DNA from: Paracoccaceae bacterium
Lineage (GTDB): Bacteria > Pseudomonadota > Alphaproteobacteria > Rhodobacterales > Rhodobacteraceae
Assembly (NCBI GenBank): GCA_024639125.1
Contig: JAHEJA010000001.1
Coordinates: 32,396-78,758 of the forward strand
Reading direction: 5' to 3'
Length of the DNA: 46,363 bases
Numbering within the stretch: the stretch's first letter is position 1; each line of letters opens with the position of its first letter. The notes below the pieces were generated by a model. That model saw only the letters and a list, made by a program, of their open reading frames with translations. It was not told the DNA's origin and did no database searches. The position numbers were made by a program, and so were the translations under genes. Shown piece by piece: positions 1-7,487 of the stretch.

Positions 1-1492
1 CACGCTGTGCGACCGCTTGGGCATCTTGCATCGCTTTGTCCCGTCCGGGTTGCCCATCTAGGTCGATGTTGCCTTTGCCATCGGTTAAAAAAGCAAGGCT
101 CGGCATTTTACCATTGCGGCGTGCGAGCATCGCTAGATTAAGTGCAGCTTCGATCCCTAATGCCAAGGGTGTCCCGCCTCCGGCTGCCAAGGCAGCAAGG
201 TTCTTTTTGGTTTGAACCAAGGATCGCGTGGGCTGCAACAACACTTCGGCGCGGCCTTCGCGAAAACCAATCAAGGCGACATAATCACGTTTTGCATAGG
301 ATTGAGCCAACAGTAGCTCGACTGCGCCCTTGGCTTCGCCAAGTCGGTTCATCGCAGCAGACCCAGAGGCGTCAACTGCAAAAATCATCACGCGCTCTGA
401 CCGATTTTCAAAGCGTTGAATATAAAGATCGCTAGGATAGATCAATATTCCTGTATGGTCTGGTCTTTGCGCACGTCTGGATTTTTGCCAAGGCGCTGCT
501 GCCCGCAGGCTTGCCAGAATATCAATCCGCGCTTGACCATTTGGTCGGCCTAGTCGTGGTGGCTTTGGCCTTCCTTTGGAAAGTGATTTCTGGCGTAAAC
601 CAAACCCCATTCCTTTGGACGCGCTTCTTTGGCGTGACATGTCACTGAGATGCTGTAACACATCTGGCGGAAGGCTGGCTTTGATTGCTTCGATAATAAG
701 GTCTTGGGGAAGCGGGGTGTTGTCTGACGGATCTTTTGCTGATTGCTGTTGATCGTCGCGCGTGCTTTCCGGTGGTTCAGGGCTATCTGCCTCTGGCTCT
801 GGAATTTGCACGGCACGATGGGCAAAAACGAGCGTTGCAGCCATGTCTAAATGCGATTGATCTACATGGTCTGCGCCTGCAAAGGCAGCAATATAGCGCG
901 CTGCTTTATGCGCCATTAGAACGGGTCGAAGGTCAATAATACCCAGTTGCAGCGCCGCAACGACAAGTGTCTGAATGTGCGGATCACTGGCTTTGGGCAG
1001 ATCAAAGGGGCTGGTTTCAATGGCGTCTAAAGATGGTGTAAATTCATGTGCCCTAAGCGCGTGTGCATCAACGCAAAACGCCAATCGATCCGTCAGGGGC
1101 GATGGGGGGCCTGCCTGATCTGGATCGCTTTCGTCAATGACGATAATCGGACCAAGGTTTTGCGTATCCATGCGTTGTGCAAGGATATGCGCGATGTCCA
1201 GAGGCATGCGCTCGCTCATCATCGACAAGAAAATACCTGAGCGTTCCAAGAGGCCTTGGTGCCGAACAAGTTTCGCTTGGGATAGGCTTGAGATAGGATC
1301 AATGCCGCCTATCAGATCTGAATTAGACAGATTAGGGCTAAGTGTATGCACGTTGTGCTCTGCCAACAGATGGCGCAGAGTGTCCAAGTGCGGACCAGCC
1401 GGGGTTTTGACCCATATCCCGCCAAAGGTTTTCGGATCCGCGATACATAGCTTAAGCGCTAATGTGGTTTTATCCGAAATGCTCAGATCCAT
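1..1492 (-). CDS. bchD: Magnesium chelatase subunit D (partial, 3' end missing)
   Basis: BchD is the platform subunit of Mg-chelatase (BchHID), which inserts Mg into protoporphyrin IX at the first committed step of bacteriochlorophyll synthesis in the cytoplasm. About 497 codons are visible and the C-terminus runs off the left edge; family members are roughly 550-600 residues. The N-terminal AAA-like part has no clear Walker A. It is followed near residues 235-265 by an acidic, proline-rich linker (rich in E, P, D and Q), then a von Willebrand A domain with the MIDAS motif DASGS near residue 373 and a GGGTPLA segment. The start ATG (1492-1490) directly abuts the bchI stop as TAAATG, so the two genes are translationally coupled. 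The domain order and the bchI neighbour make the call secure. Confidence 0.95.
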   Translation of the reverse strand, partial: MDLSISDKTTLALKLCIADPKTFGGIWVKTPAGPHLDTLRHLLAEHNVHTLSPNLSNSDLIGGIDPISSLSQAKLVRHQGLLERSGIFLSMMSERMPLDIAHILAQRMDTQNLGPIIVIDESDPDQAGPPSPLTDRLAFCVDAHALRAHEFTPSLDAIETSPFDLPKASDPHIQTLVVAALQLGIIDLRPVLMAHKAARYIAAFAGADHVDQSHLDMAATLVFAHRAVQIPEPEADSPEPPESTRDDQQQSAKDPSDNTPLPQDLIIEAIKASLPPDVLQHLSDMSRQRSASKGMGFGLRQKSLSKGRPKPPRLGRPNGQARIDILASLRAAAPWQKSRRAQRPDHTGILIYPSDLYIQRFENRSERVMIFAVDASGSAAMNRLGEAKGAVELLLAQSYAKRDYVALIGFREGRAEVLLQPTRSLVQTKKNLAALAAGGGTPLALGIEAALNLAMLARRNGKMPSLAFLTDGKGNIDLDGQPGRDKAMQDAQAVAQR

Positions 1493-2497
1493 TTATCCCA
1501 TCACCGCATCTAATGTGCGCTCGATACGGGCAACGGACCCAGTGTCATCAAGCGGATCGCGACGCAGCCGATGCGCAAGCGCCATAGGGGCAATCCGTTT
1601 GACATGGTGTTTTGTGACTTGGGTCGCGCCTTCGTATGCGGCTAGGCTGCGCGCAGTTTTCAACAAGGTTAATTCCCCACGCAATCCATCACTGCCCATT
1701 GCAATGCAGATTTCTGCGCAGGTTTCCAAAATGTCGTCTTTGGCAATGACATCGTCTAAGCGGCGACGCGCAACCAGAATTGCGTTTTGAAGTGCTTGGT
1801 TTTCAGAGGCCCATTGCGCACAGTACCCCTTGGGGTCGCGGTCAAATGCGTCGCGCCGTTTGATCACATCAATGCGATCCAGAACAGTTTGGGGGGTGCG
1901 TACTTCGACAGACAGGCCAAAGCGATCAAGCAACTGTGGGCGAAGTTCGCCTTCTTCTGGGTTGCCGGACCCAATCAAAATAAACCGCGCCGCATGACGG
2001 ATTGAAAGACCTTCGCGTTCGACAACATTTTCGCCCGATTGCGCTACATCAAGCAAAAGATCGACAATATGGTCTTCGAGCAAGTTAACTTCGTCGATGT
2101 AAAGATAGCCACGGTTTGCCTTGGCCAACAGGCCAGGTTGGAATGTTTTTACCCCGTCCACCAAAGCACGCTCAATGTCTAATGCGCCCGTGACGCGATC
2201 GGCACTAATGCCCAAGGGTAAATCAACAACGGGCGTTGGTATGTCATGTTGATTATCTTGCGCCGTTTCGACCCAATGTGGCACAGCATCATAACTTGCG
2301 GAATTTACAGGGCATCCTTGGATAGCTTGAATAGGAGGCAGCAAATCCGCCAAAGCGCGCACTGCCGTGGATTTTCCTGTCCCGCGATCCCCAAACACCA
2401 AGACGCCGCCAATTTTAGGGTCAATCGCTGTCAGAATAAGCGCAAGCTTCATGTTGTCTTGGCCGACAATCGCGGAAAATGGAAATGCATTAGTCAT
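1493..2497 (-). CDS. bchI: Magnesium chelatase ATPase subunit I
   Basis: BchI is the AAA+ motor of Mg-chelatase. It forms hexameric rings with BchD and hydrolyses ATP to drive Mg insertion by BchH. The 334-residue product has Walker [10 protein letters not shown] at residues 36-44, a Walker B segment [11 protein letters not shown] and a sensor region [18 protein letters not shown], all characteristic of the subunit. The reading frame is open further upstream, but the start at 2497 ([13 protein letters not shown]) is preferred: the family begins there, and it gives a short 8-base overlap with the crtA stop rather than a long one. The gene is transcribed with crtA upstream and bchD downstream. 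Regulation is probably from the crtA/crtI intergenic PpsR boxes. Confidence 0.95.
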   Translation of the reverse strand: MTNAFPFSAIVGQDNMKLALILTAIDPKIGGVLVFGDRGTGKSTAVRALADLLPPIQAIQGCPVNSASYDAVPHWVETAQDNQHDIPTPVVDLPLGISADRVTGALDIERALVDGVKTFQPGLLAKANRGYLYIDEVNLLEDHIVDLLLDVAQSGENVVEREGLSIRHAARFILIGSGNPEEGELRPQLLDRFGLSVEVRTPQTVLDRIDVIKRRDAFDRDPKGYCAQWASENQALQNAILVARRRLDDVIAKDDILETCAEICIAMGSDGLRGELTLLKTARSLAAYEGATQVTKHHVKRIAPMALAHRLRRDPLDDTGSVARIERTLDAVMG

Positions 2498-3200
2498 AGT
2501 TTGGTTCCTGAACGGTCTGTTTGTCAAAGGCGGACCAATGTCCGTCAATGGCCGTAATGTTGAAATGGGCATAAAGTTCTTCTTTGAACCACTTGCCTTT
2601 ACGGACGTGTTGAATGGCTTGTTTGTGGGGGCCGTGGTGATGTGCGAATTGGCTCATCTCGGCAATATCTGGCCAAATGGAAAATGTGAGTTGTTGCCTT
2701 AACGGGACTTCCCCAAGTCCAATTTTGAACAAAACATCCCTATTTGCACCAATCTTTTCGCTGATCGCTGGGGATTGCCGCCAGAATTTTATGATTTTGC
2801 TCCACCGAACGGTTGCACGGGTCAATATGGCAACAGGCCCAGTATCCCTAAGTTCATGGGCTTGAAATGGTGATTGTCCCGACCATGCTCCGCGCGATGA
2901 TACGGCTTCGAGAAACAAGGTTGTTGTTTCTGCAGAATGCGCACGATAGCGTTTGAACAAGGGTGTGCTTTCTATCATGTATTCGGCGATTTTAGGATTT
3001 TCCCAAACACATAGAATGGCATAGACGCCCCAGTTGGGAATTGGTGTGAACCCTTGGCCCGTTCCAGACCCCAAAAGTTTCCAAAACTTTAAATGTGGCA
3101 TGCGATAGAATATCGGTCGCGCAAGCCCCATCATCACAAAGGCCCAAGCTTTGTGGCGTGGCTTGTCAAAGCGAAATAGGCTGATGGTGACCGTCTGAAT
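2490..3200 (-). CDS. crtA: Spheroidene monooxygenase, with apparent ATT start
   Basis: CrtA oxidises spheroidene to the ketocarotenoid spheroidenone at the end of the spheroidene pathway when oxygen is present. The core ([19 protein letters not shown], then [16 protein letters not shown]) and the C-terminal [11 protein letters not shown] region fit the family. The first ordinary start codons in frame are GTG 3137 and ATG 3134. They lie downstream of codons reading [20 protein letters not shown], which I recall as the usual CrtA N-terminus. No ATG, GTG or TTG precedes that segment in frame. An ATT at 3200-3198 does, placed 6 nt after a good GGAGG Shine-Dalgarno (3211-3207 on the minus strand), and gives 236 residues, close to the family's roughly 240. 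The gene is therefore drawn from ATT; the start is inference, the function is firm. Confidence 0.88.
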   Translation of the reverse strand: MQTVTISLFRFDKPRHKAWAFVMMGLARPIFYRMPHLKFWKLLGSGTGQGFTPIPNWGVYAILCVWENPKIAEYMIESTPLFKRYRAHSAETTTLFLEAVSSRGAWSGQSPFQAHELRDTGPVAILTRATVRWSKIIKFWRQSPAISEKIGANRDVLFKIGLGEVPLRQQLTFSIWPDIAEMSQFAHHHGPHKQAIQHVRKGKWFKEELYAHFNITAIDGHWSAFDKQTVQEPNYD

Positions 3201-3266
3201 AATATGCCTCCGCTGGTTTGCTAAGGGTGCTGGGCATGTTTTTAGTGAACCATAAATTACACCTAT

Positions 3267-3309
3267 TGTAAAACAAAATTGACAGGTCTACTGTAAGATT
3301 AATATGACA
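3267..3309. promoter_or_regulatory. Pair of PpsR/CrtJ-type palindromes in the crtA/crtI gap
   Basis: Two TGT-N12-ACA sequences are seen directly: TGTAAAACAAAATTGACA (3267-3284) and TGTAAGATTAATATGACA (3292-3309), 7 bp apart. TGT-N12-ACA is the recognition pattern of the aerobic photosynthesis repressor PpsR (CrtJ), which usually binds paired sites. The first includes TTGACA, a possible -35 element for crtI. The second covers the crtI start codon. Placement between divergent crtA and crtI suggests both directions are repressed under oxygen and light. Functional binding is inferred. Confidence 0.75.
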
Positions 3310-4851
3310 GCACCCGAACGTTCTCTTCGGATCCCTGTGGATCCCTCACCACACCCAAAGGCAATTGTCATTGGGGCGGGCTTGGGCGGACTCTCTGCTG
3401 CAATGCGATTGGGCGCCAAAGGGTACCGCGTTCATGTTATCGATCGATTGGATCGATTGGGGGGGCGGGGGTCTTCGGTTTCGCAAGACGGATTCCGATT
3501 TGATCTGGGGCCGACAATCTTGACCGTTCCGGATGTGTTTGAACGCCTTTGGTCCGACTGTGGTGGTGTTTTTTCCGATGATGTTACTGTCACTCCGGTT
3601 GATCCCTATTACGAAATTCGCTGGCCCGATGGGTCACATTTCAAGATCCGAAATTCTGAAAATGACATGCTGGCCGAAGTCGCGCGCATGTTTCCCAAAG
3701 ACATGGCGGGCTATCACAAATTCTTAGCGGATTGTGAAAAACGCTATACCTTTGGTTTCGAAGGTTTGGGGCGAAAGCCCATGAATAAATTAATGGATTT
3801 GATCAAGGAATTACCTGGTTTTGTCCGTTTACGTGCGGATAAATCGGTTTATGCACATGCAGCGGCACGTGTAAAAGACCCGAAATTCCGCATGGCACTT
3901 TCGTTTCATCCCCTATTCATTGGTGGCGATCCACGAAATGTCACCTCGATGTATATTTTGGTAAGCCATTTGGAAAAAGCCTTTGGTGTGCATTATGTGC
4001 AAGGCGGTGTTCAGGCACTGGCCGATGCCATGGGTGATTTTATACGTCGCCAAGGGGGTCGCATTACATTGGGTGCGACGGTTGATGAAATCACGCTTTC
4101 GGGGCAAACGGCTACAGGTGTCAGGCTTGATTCAGGACAGCACTTGGATGCGGATGTGATCGTTTCAAATGCGGATCCGGGTTGGACCTATGATCATCTT
4201 TTGCGCAAGGCGGCCAAAAAACGCTGGAGCACGCCGAAATTGAATCGAGTGCGCTGGTCGATGGGGTTGTTTGTTTGGTATTTTGGGACCAAGGGCACGT
4301 CAACGGATTGGGGCGATGTCGGGCACCATACGATTATAAATGGCCCGCGGTATCGTGGACTTTTGAAAGATATCTTTAACAAAGGTATCTTGGCAGACGA
4401 TATGTCCCTTTATTTGCACCGTCCCTCAGTTAGCGATCCTTCGGTTGCGCCCGATGGGGATGATTGTTTTTATGCACTTTCGCCGGTTCCGAATTTAAAA
4501 TCAGATAATCCAGTCGATTGGGCGCAGGAAACAGCGGCCTACAAAGACAAAATGCGCAAAGTGTTAGAAGGGATTATTCCCGGATTTTCTGAAAAAGTTG
4601 TGTCCGAATACATACTAACGCCTCAGGATTTCAAGTCCAGATATCTTAGTCCGCATGGCGCTGGGTTTTCGCTTGAACCGCGTATTTTTCAATCTGCGTG
4701 GTTTCGACCTCATAATATCAGTGAGGATTTCAAGAATTTATATCTGGTAGGGGCAGGAACGCATCCTGGCGCGGGCATTCCAAGTGTCGTGACCTCATCC
4801 GAAGTGCTGTCCCAATTGGTGCCGGATTTCGTAAAAGGCGCAGGTGAATGA
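3304..4851 (+). CDS. crtI: Phytoene desaturase
   Basis: CrtI is a membrane-associated FAD enzyme that desaturates phytoene, to neurosporene in spheroidene-pathway bacteria. The 515-residue product has the N-terminal dinucleotide-binding motif IVIGAGLGGLSAAMRLGAKGYRV (near residues 22-44), the RxGGRG segment after it and the C-terminal FAD motif LYLVGAGTHPGAGIPSV near residues 480-500 typical of CRTISO/CrtI desaturases. No clear Shine-Dalgarno precedes ATG 3304, and a PpsR-like box overlaps that codon, so the mRNA may have a very short leader; no later ATG fits the family. The gene overlaps crtB by ATGA, indicating one transcript. Confidence 0.96.
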   Translation: MTAPERSLRIPVDPSPHPKAIVIGAGLGGLSAAMRLGAKGYRVHVIDRLDRLGGRGSSVSQDGFRFDLGPTILTVPDVFERLWSDCGGVFSDDVTVTPVDPYYEIRWPDGSHFKIRNSENDMLAEVARMFPKDMAGYHKFLADCEKRYTFGFEGLGRKPMNKLMDLIKELPGFVRLRADKSVYAHAAARVKDPKFRMALSFHPLFIGGDPRNVTSMYILVSHLEKAFGVHYVQGGVQALADAMGDFIRRQGGRITLGATVDEITLSGQTATGVRLDSGQHLDADVIVSNADPGWTYDHLLRKAAKKRWSTPKLNRVRWSMGLFVWYFGTKGTSTDWGDVGHHTIINGPRYRGLLKDIFNKGILADDMSLYLHRPSVSDPSVAPDGDDCFYALSPVPNLKSDNPVDWAQETAAYKDKMRKVLEGIIPGFSEKVVSEYILTPQDFKSRYLSPHGAGFSLEPRIFQSAWFRPHNISEDFKNLYLVGAGTHPGAGIPSVVTSSEVLSQLVPDFVKGAGE

Positions 4852-5867
4852 CGGGGACTGTTCAGTCAGATATGGAATACTGCGAAGATGCCATTCGCCA
4901 TGGATCTTTGTCCTTTCACTCTGCGTCTTTGTTGTTGCCCAAATCCGTGCGCGACCCCTGTTTAGCGCTTTATGCGTTTTGTAGGTTGGCCGATGATGAA
5001 GTCGATCTAAAGGAAGATAAATCCGCCTCTGTACATGATTTGGTGGCCCGCTTGGATCAGGTATATTCCGGTCGTCCGCGAAATCGGCCAATGGATCGTG
5101 CCTTTGCGCGGATGGTCGAAGAATTTGATATGCCGCGTGCTTTGCCCGAAGCCTTGATCGAAGGTTTGGTATGGGATGCGATGGAAAAGCAATATCAGAC
5201 GTTTGACGATTTGGTCGCCTATGCTGCCCGTGTTGCATCGGCGGTGGGGGCAATGATGTGTGTGATCATGCGCGCACGGGATGCCAATGTTTTAGCGCGT
5301 GCCTGTGATTTAGGTGTTGCTATGCAATTGACCAATATTGCACGCGATATAGGGGAAGATGCCCGTGAAGGAAGGCTTTATATTCCGCTTGATTGGCTCG
5401 ATTCCGAAGGTGTGGACCGCCAAGAGTTGATGCGCAATCCATCTGCGACCCCTGAAATGCGAAGGATTGCCCGACAGCTATTGGCGCAGGCTGATCGGCT
5501 ATATCACCGTTCAGAAGCAGGAATTGTTTGTCTTCCAAAACGTGTCCGGCCTGCGATGTTTGCAGCGCGTCACATCTATGCTGCAATTGGCAGTCGTGTG
5601 CGAGCAAACGGTTTTGATTCAATTTCGCAGCGTGCCCGTACCAGTAAATCAACCAAACTTGGATGGCTGGGCGTGTCTGCGTTCAAGGCGTCTGCCAGCA
5701 TAGTGTTGCCCATTCCTGCAACGATCTATGCCAAGCCTTTACCGCAGACTGAATTCTTGGTACGCGCAGCAGCAATAGAAAAAGAATACGTATCAGGGTG
5801 GAGTGATAGGTTCCTGTCCATAATGGAACAGCTTCACCAGCACGATCAAAAAAACATTGGGGCCTAA
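4848..5867 (+). CDS. crtB: Phytoene synthase
   Basis: CrtB condenses two geranylgeranyl diphosphates (made by CrtE) to phytoene, the first C40 carotenoid. The 339-residue protein belongs to the squalene/phytoene synthase family. It carries the first Asp-rich motif as DDEVD within FCRLADDEVDLKE, the second as the segment AMQLTNIARDIGEDAREGRLYIPLDWL, and a YHRSEAGIVCLP region. The ATG overlaps the crtI stop (ATGA), so translation is coupled. The protein is somewhat longer at the C-terminus than minimal phytoene synthases, which is normal for phototrophic alphaproteobacteria. Confidence 0.96.
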   Translation: MTGTVQSDMEYCEDAIRHGSLSFHSASLLLPKSVRDPCLALYAFCRLADDEVDLKEDKSASVHDLVARLDQVYSGRPRNRPMDRAFARMVEEFDMPRALPEALIEGLVWDAMEKQYQTFDDLVAYAARVASAVGAMMCVIMRARDANVLARACDLGVAMQLTNIARDIGEDAREGRLYIPLDWLDSEGVDRQELMRNPSATPEMRRIARQLLAQADRLYHRSEAGIVCLPKRVRPAMFAARHIYAAIGSRVRANGFDSISQRARTSKSTKLGWLGVSAFKASASIVLPIPATIYAKPLPQTEFLVRAAAIEKEYVSGWSDRFLSIMEQLHQHDQKNIGA

Positions 5868-5896
5868 GCGCCCAATAGGCGGATTGGCAGGTAGCA

Positions 5897-6349
5897 ATGT
5901 GGTTAGACTTTTGTATATTTTTGGCCGCATGTTTTGTTGCTGGTTCAACAGGGGCCATGTTTCCGCCGGGTGAATGGTATGCATCCCTGAACAAGCCGTC
6001 TTGGACGCCGCCGAATTGGTTGTTTCCGGTGGCTTGGACAACGCTATATTTGTTGATGGCATTTGCTGGTGCGCAATTGGCGCAACTGGAATATGCGGGA
6101 ACTGCACTGGCCCTTTGGTCACTTCAAATTGCACTAAATGCACTTTGGACGCCTGTGTTTTTCGGGCTGCGAAAAATCAAATCCGCTCTGTATGTCATTG
6201 TCGGGCTTTGGGTCGTGGTTGCTGTGTGTGTTGTCGTATTTTTTGCGCATTCGTGGGTGATTGGTTTGGCTTTTGCGCCTTATTTGCTTTGGGTTAGTAT
6301 CGCGCTTATGTTGAATTTATCTGTCTACAAACTGAACCCTGATAGATAG
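5897..6349 (+). CDS. tspO: Tryptophan-rich sensory protein TspO (CrtK)
   Basis: TspO (CrtK) is a five-helix outer-membrane protein of the TspO/MBR family. It binds porphyrins and, in Rhodobacter, negatively modulates photosynthesis gene expression together with the PpsR/AppA system. The 150-residue protein shows five hydrophobic segments, the signature NKPSWTPPNWLFPVAWTTLY (residues about 32-51), the ALNALWTPVFFG motif and the terminal PYLLWVSIALMLN segment. It lies 29 bases after crtB on the same strand, as in Rhodobacter, so it is probably co-transcribed with crtIB. Its 3' side faces convergent crtC and holds a PpsR-box pair and a terminator. Confidence 0.95.
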   Translation: MWLDFCIFLAACFVAGSTGAMFPPGEWYASLNKPSWTPPNWLFPVAWTTLYLLMAFAGAQLAQLEYAGTALALWSLQIALNALWTPVFFGLRKIKSALYVIVGLWVVVAVCVVVFFAHSWVIGLAFAPYLLWVSIALMLNLSVYKLNPDR

Positions 6350-6352
6350 ATG

Positions 6353-6400
6353 TGTCATTAATAATTTACACAATAATGAATGTGTAAATTTTATTTGACA
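6353..6400. promoter_or_regulatory. Pair of PpsR/CrtJ-type palindromes downstream of tspO
   Basis: TGTCATTAATAATTTACA (6353-6370) and TGTAAATTTTATTTGACA (6383-6400) both match TGT-N12-ACA. Their inner halves also form a perfect inverted repeat AATTTACACA/TGTGTAAATT (6363-6372 and 6381-6390). The second ends in TTGACA (6395-6400), a possible -35 element reading rightward, although the best -10-like sequence (TATAGT at 6413) is only 12 bases away. The neighbouring genes converge here, so no protein gene is an obvious target. The repeat could alternatively act as an AT-rich hairpin ending the tspO message. Confidence 0.6.
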
Positions 6401-6414
6401 TTAAGCAAGTTCTA

Positions 6415-6510
6415 TAGTTTTCTGAAGCTGCTCTTTACAGGGGCAGGGCGTGGACATCTAATCTACTGGTTCCTTTTTGCGTCAAAAGGAAGTCCACGCT
6501 CTTTTATTTT
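6415..6510 (+). ncRNA. Candidate small RNA between tspO and crtC
   Basis: Between the convergent ends of tspO and crtC lies a stretch with no ATG and no usable reading frame but strong secondary structure on the plus strand. A first hairpin pairs CTGCTC (6428-6433) with GGGCAG (6441-6446) and is followed by the terminator hairpin (6448-6499) and a T-rich tail. Upstream is a PpsR-box pair with an embedded TTGACA. This is what an independently transcribed PpsR-regulated sRNA, or one processed from the tspO 3' UTR, would look like. The 5' end is a guess. Known Rhodobacter photosynthesis sRNAs (PcrZ, PcrX) are precedents for the class; no sequence relationship is claimed. Confidence 0.4.
6448..6510 (+). 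terminator. Rho-independent terminator, rightward
   Basis: GCGTGGAC (6448-6455) pairs with GTCCACGC (6492-6499). Inside it TTCCTTTT (6470-6477) pairs with AAAAGGAA (6484-6491) around the loop TGCGTC. The two 3' arms are contiguous, leaving a 14-nt bulge on the 5' side. The tail TCTTTTATTTT follows at 6500-6510. The T-rich tract is on the plus strand only, so it ends tspO or a small RNA, not crtC. Confidence 0.75.
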
Positions 6511-7487
6511 CAGGTTTTGAACGACCAATTTGATCGCCTTGGCACCCTTACCGCAAGCATCGCAAGGATCGCAGGATTGCGAAACCGATGTAGGTCAAGT
6601 GCCTCAAAAACTCCGATACTTTCTTCGCCAGCAAGAGTCGTTTTTACGACAGAGCGATTGTAAAACGGAGCGTCTAGCAAATTTTTAACTTGCTTTGGCT
6701 TGGCTAAGGCATCGCATCGCGTGCTGCGCGCCACGGCCCATAGGCTGCGTGCAAATTTGGTTGCGCGGGGTGGCGATTGAATGGTTTCCGCCTGACCTTG
6801 GGTGTCAAAGCTAAGCGCGTGTTGGTGTTTTGATCCATTACGCAACTCTAAATCGTAAAAACATTTAGAGCCTCCGGACACGGGAAAGCGCCCCCAAGTC
6901 CAATAATTGAAATCTTGTTCCAGTGCGCGCGTTCCGAAATTTGCATCGAAATAGCCGTGTCCTGACCATGTCCAGCCGGGCATGTTTAGGTCCACGTCTA
7001 TGTCAGCCGTCGGCGCAAAGGGGCGCCAAACATGAGTGCCTTCGTTCGTTAGGGGCAGTTCGACATTTGTGATTGCTTTTGGCGTTAGCGTGATCGTGCC
7101 GGACAACCGTGATATCAATGGTAAACTGCTGATTTCATTGACGCGAATGATCAGCTGTTGTGCTGCGTCATCCCACGTTAACGAAGAGGGTCCAATGGTT
7201 AGGCTGTGTTGGGTTTGTTGCAATGCGGATCGGCCACGGTCCGTCATCGTGAACCGCCCTTTGGGGCCGTAGGTTGCAACATTTATGCAGACATTGTTTT
7301 GCGGCTCTTTGCGGCCTGACCACTTGTACCATGGTGAAAACACGGATCCGATAAACGCGATAATGGAAATGGCGCGTCCCGAAGCCGGATCAACGCCATC
7401 GACATACCACCATGCATAACCATTCGGTGGAACGTCTATGTTGAAATTTGGCGCTTTGTGATCTCCTCGACCGCGAGCTGCGCGCAA
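6510..7487 (-). CDS. crtC: Carotenoid 1,2-hydratase (hydroxyneurosporene synthase)
   Basis: CrtC adds water across the 1,2 double bond of neurosporene (and its derivatives) to give 1-hydroxyneurosporene. The sequence shows the family signatures NGYAWWYVDGVD, IIAFIGSVFSPWYKWSGR, INVATYGPKGRFTMTDRG and MPGWTWSGHGYFDANFGTRALEQDFNYWTWGRFP. The C-terminal half and stop at 6510 are firm. The start is not: no ATG or GTG lies between the crtD stop region and the first conserved motif. The nearest ordinary start in frame is TTG 7487 (325 residues), which overlaps crtD by 52 bases and lacks a convincing Shine-Dalgarno. The frame is open to 7739 only because it shadows crtD. Co-transcription with crtD is likely. 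Confidence 0.88.
   Translation of the reverse strand: MRAARGRGDHKAPNFNIDVPPNGYAWWYVDGVDPASGRAISIIAFIGSVFSPWYKWSGRKEPQNNVCINVATYGPKGRFTMTDRGRSALQQTQHSLTIGPSSLTWDDAAQQLIIRVNEISSLPLISRLSGTITLTPKAITNVELPLTNEGTHVWRPFAPTADIDVDLNMPGWTWSGHGYFDANFGTRALEQDFNYWTWGRFPVSGGSKCFYDLELRNGSKHQHALSFDTQGQAETIQSPPRATKFARSLWAVARSTRCDALAKPKQVKNLLDAPFYNRSVVKTTLAGEESIGVFEALDLHRFRNPAILAMLAVRVPRRSNWSFKT

Noticed and set aside
1137-1790. A 217-codon plus-strand frame opposite bchD/bchI
   Set aside because: It is antisense to two well-supported magnesium chelatase genes, has no recognisable domain and no ribosome site; it is a shadow frame.
6363-6390. Perfect 10-bp inverted repeat as a separate terminator for tspO
   Set aside because: The stem is almost wholly A/T and it coincides with the halves of two TGT-N12-ACA boxes, so the operator reading explains it better; a terminator role is not excluded.
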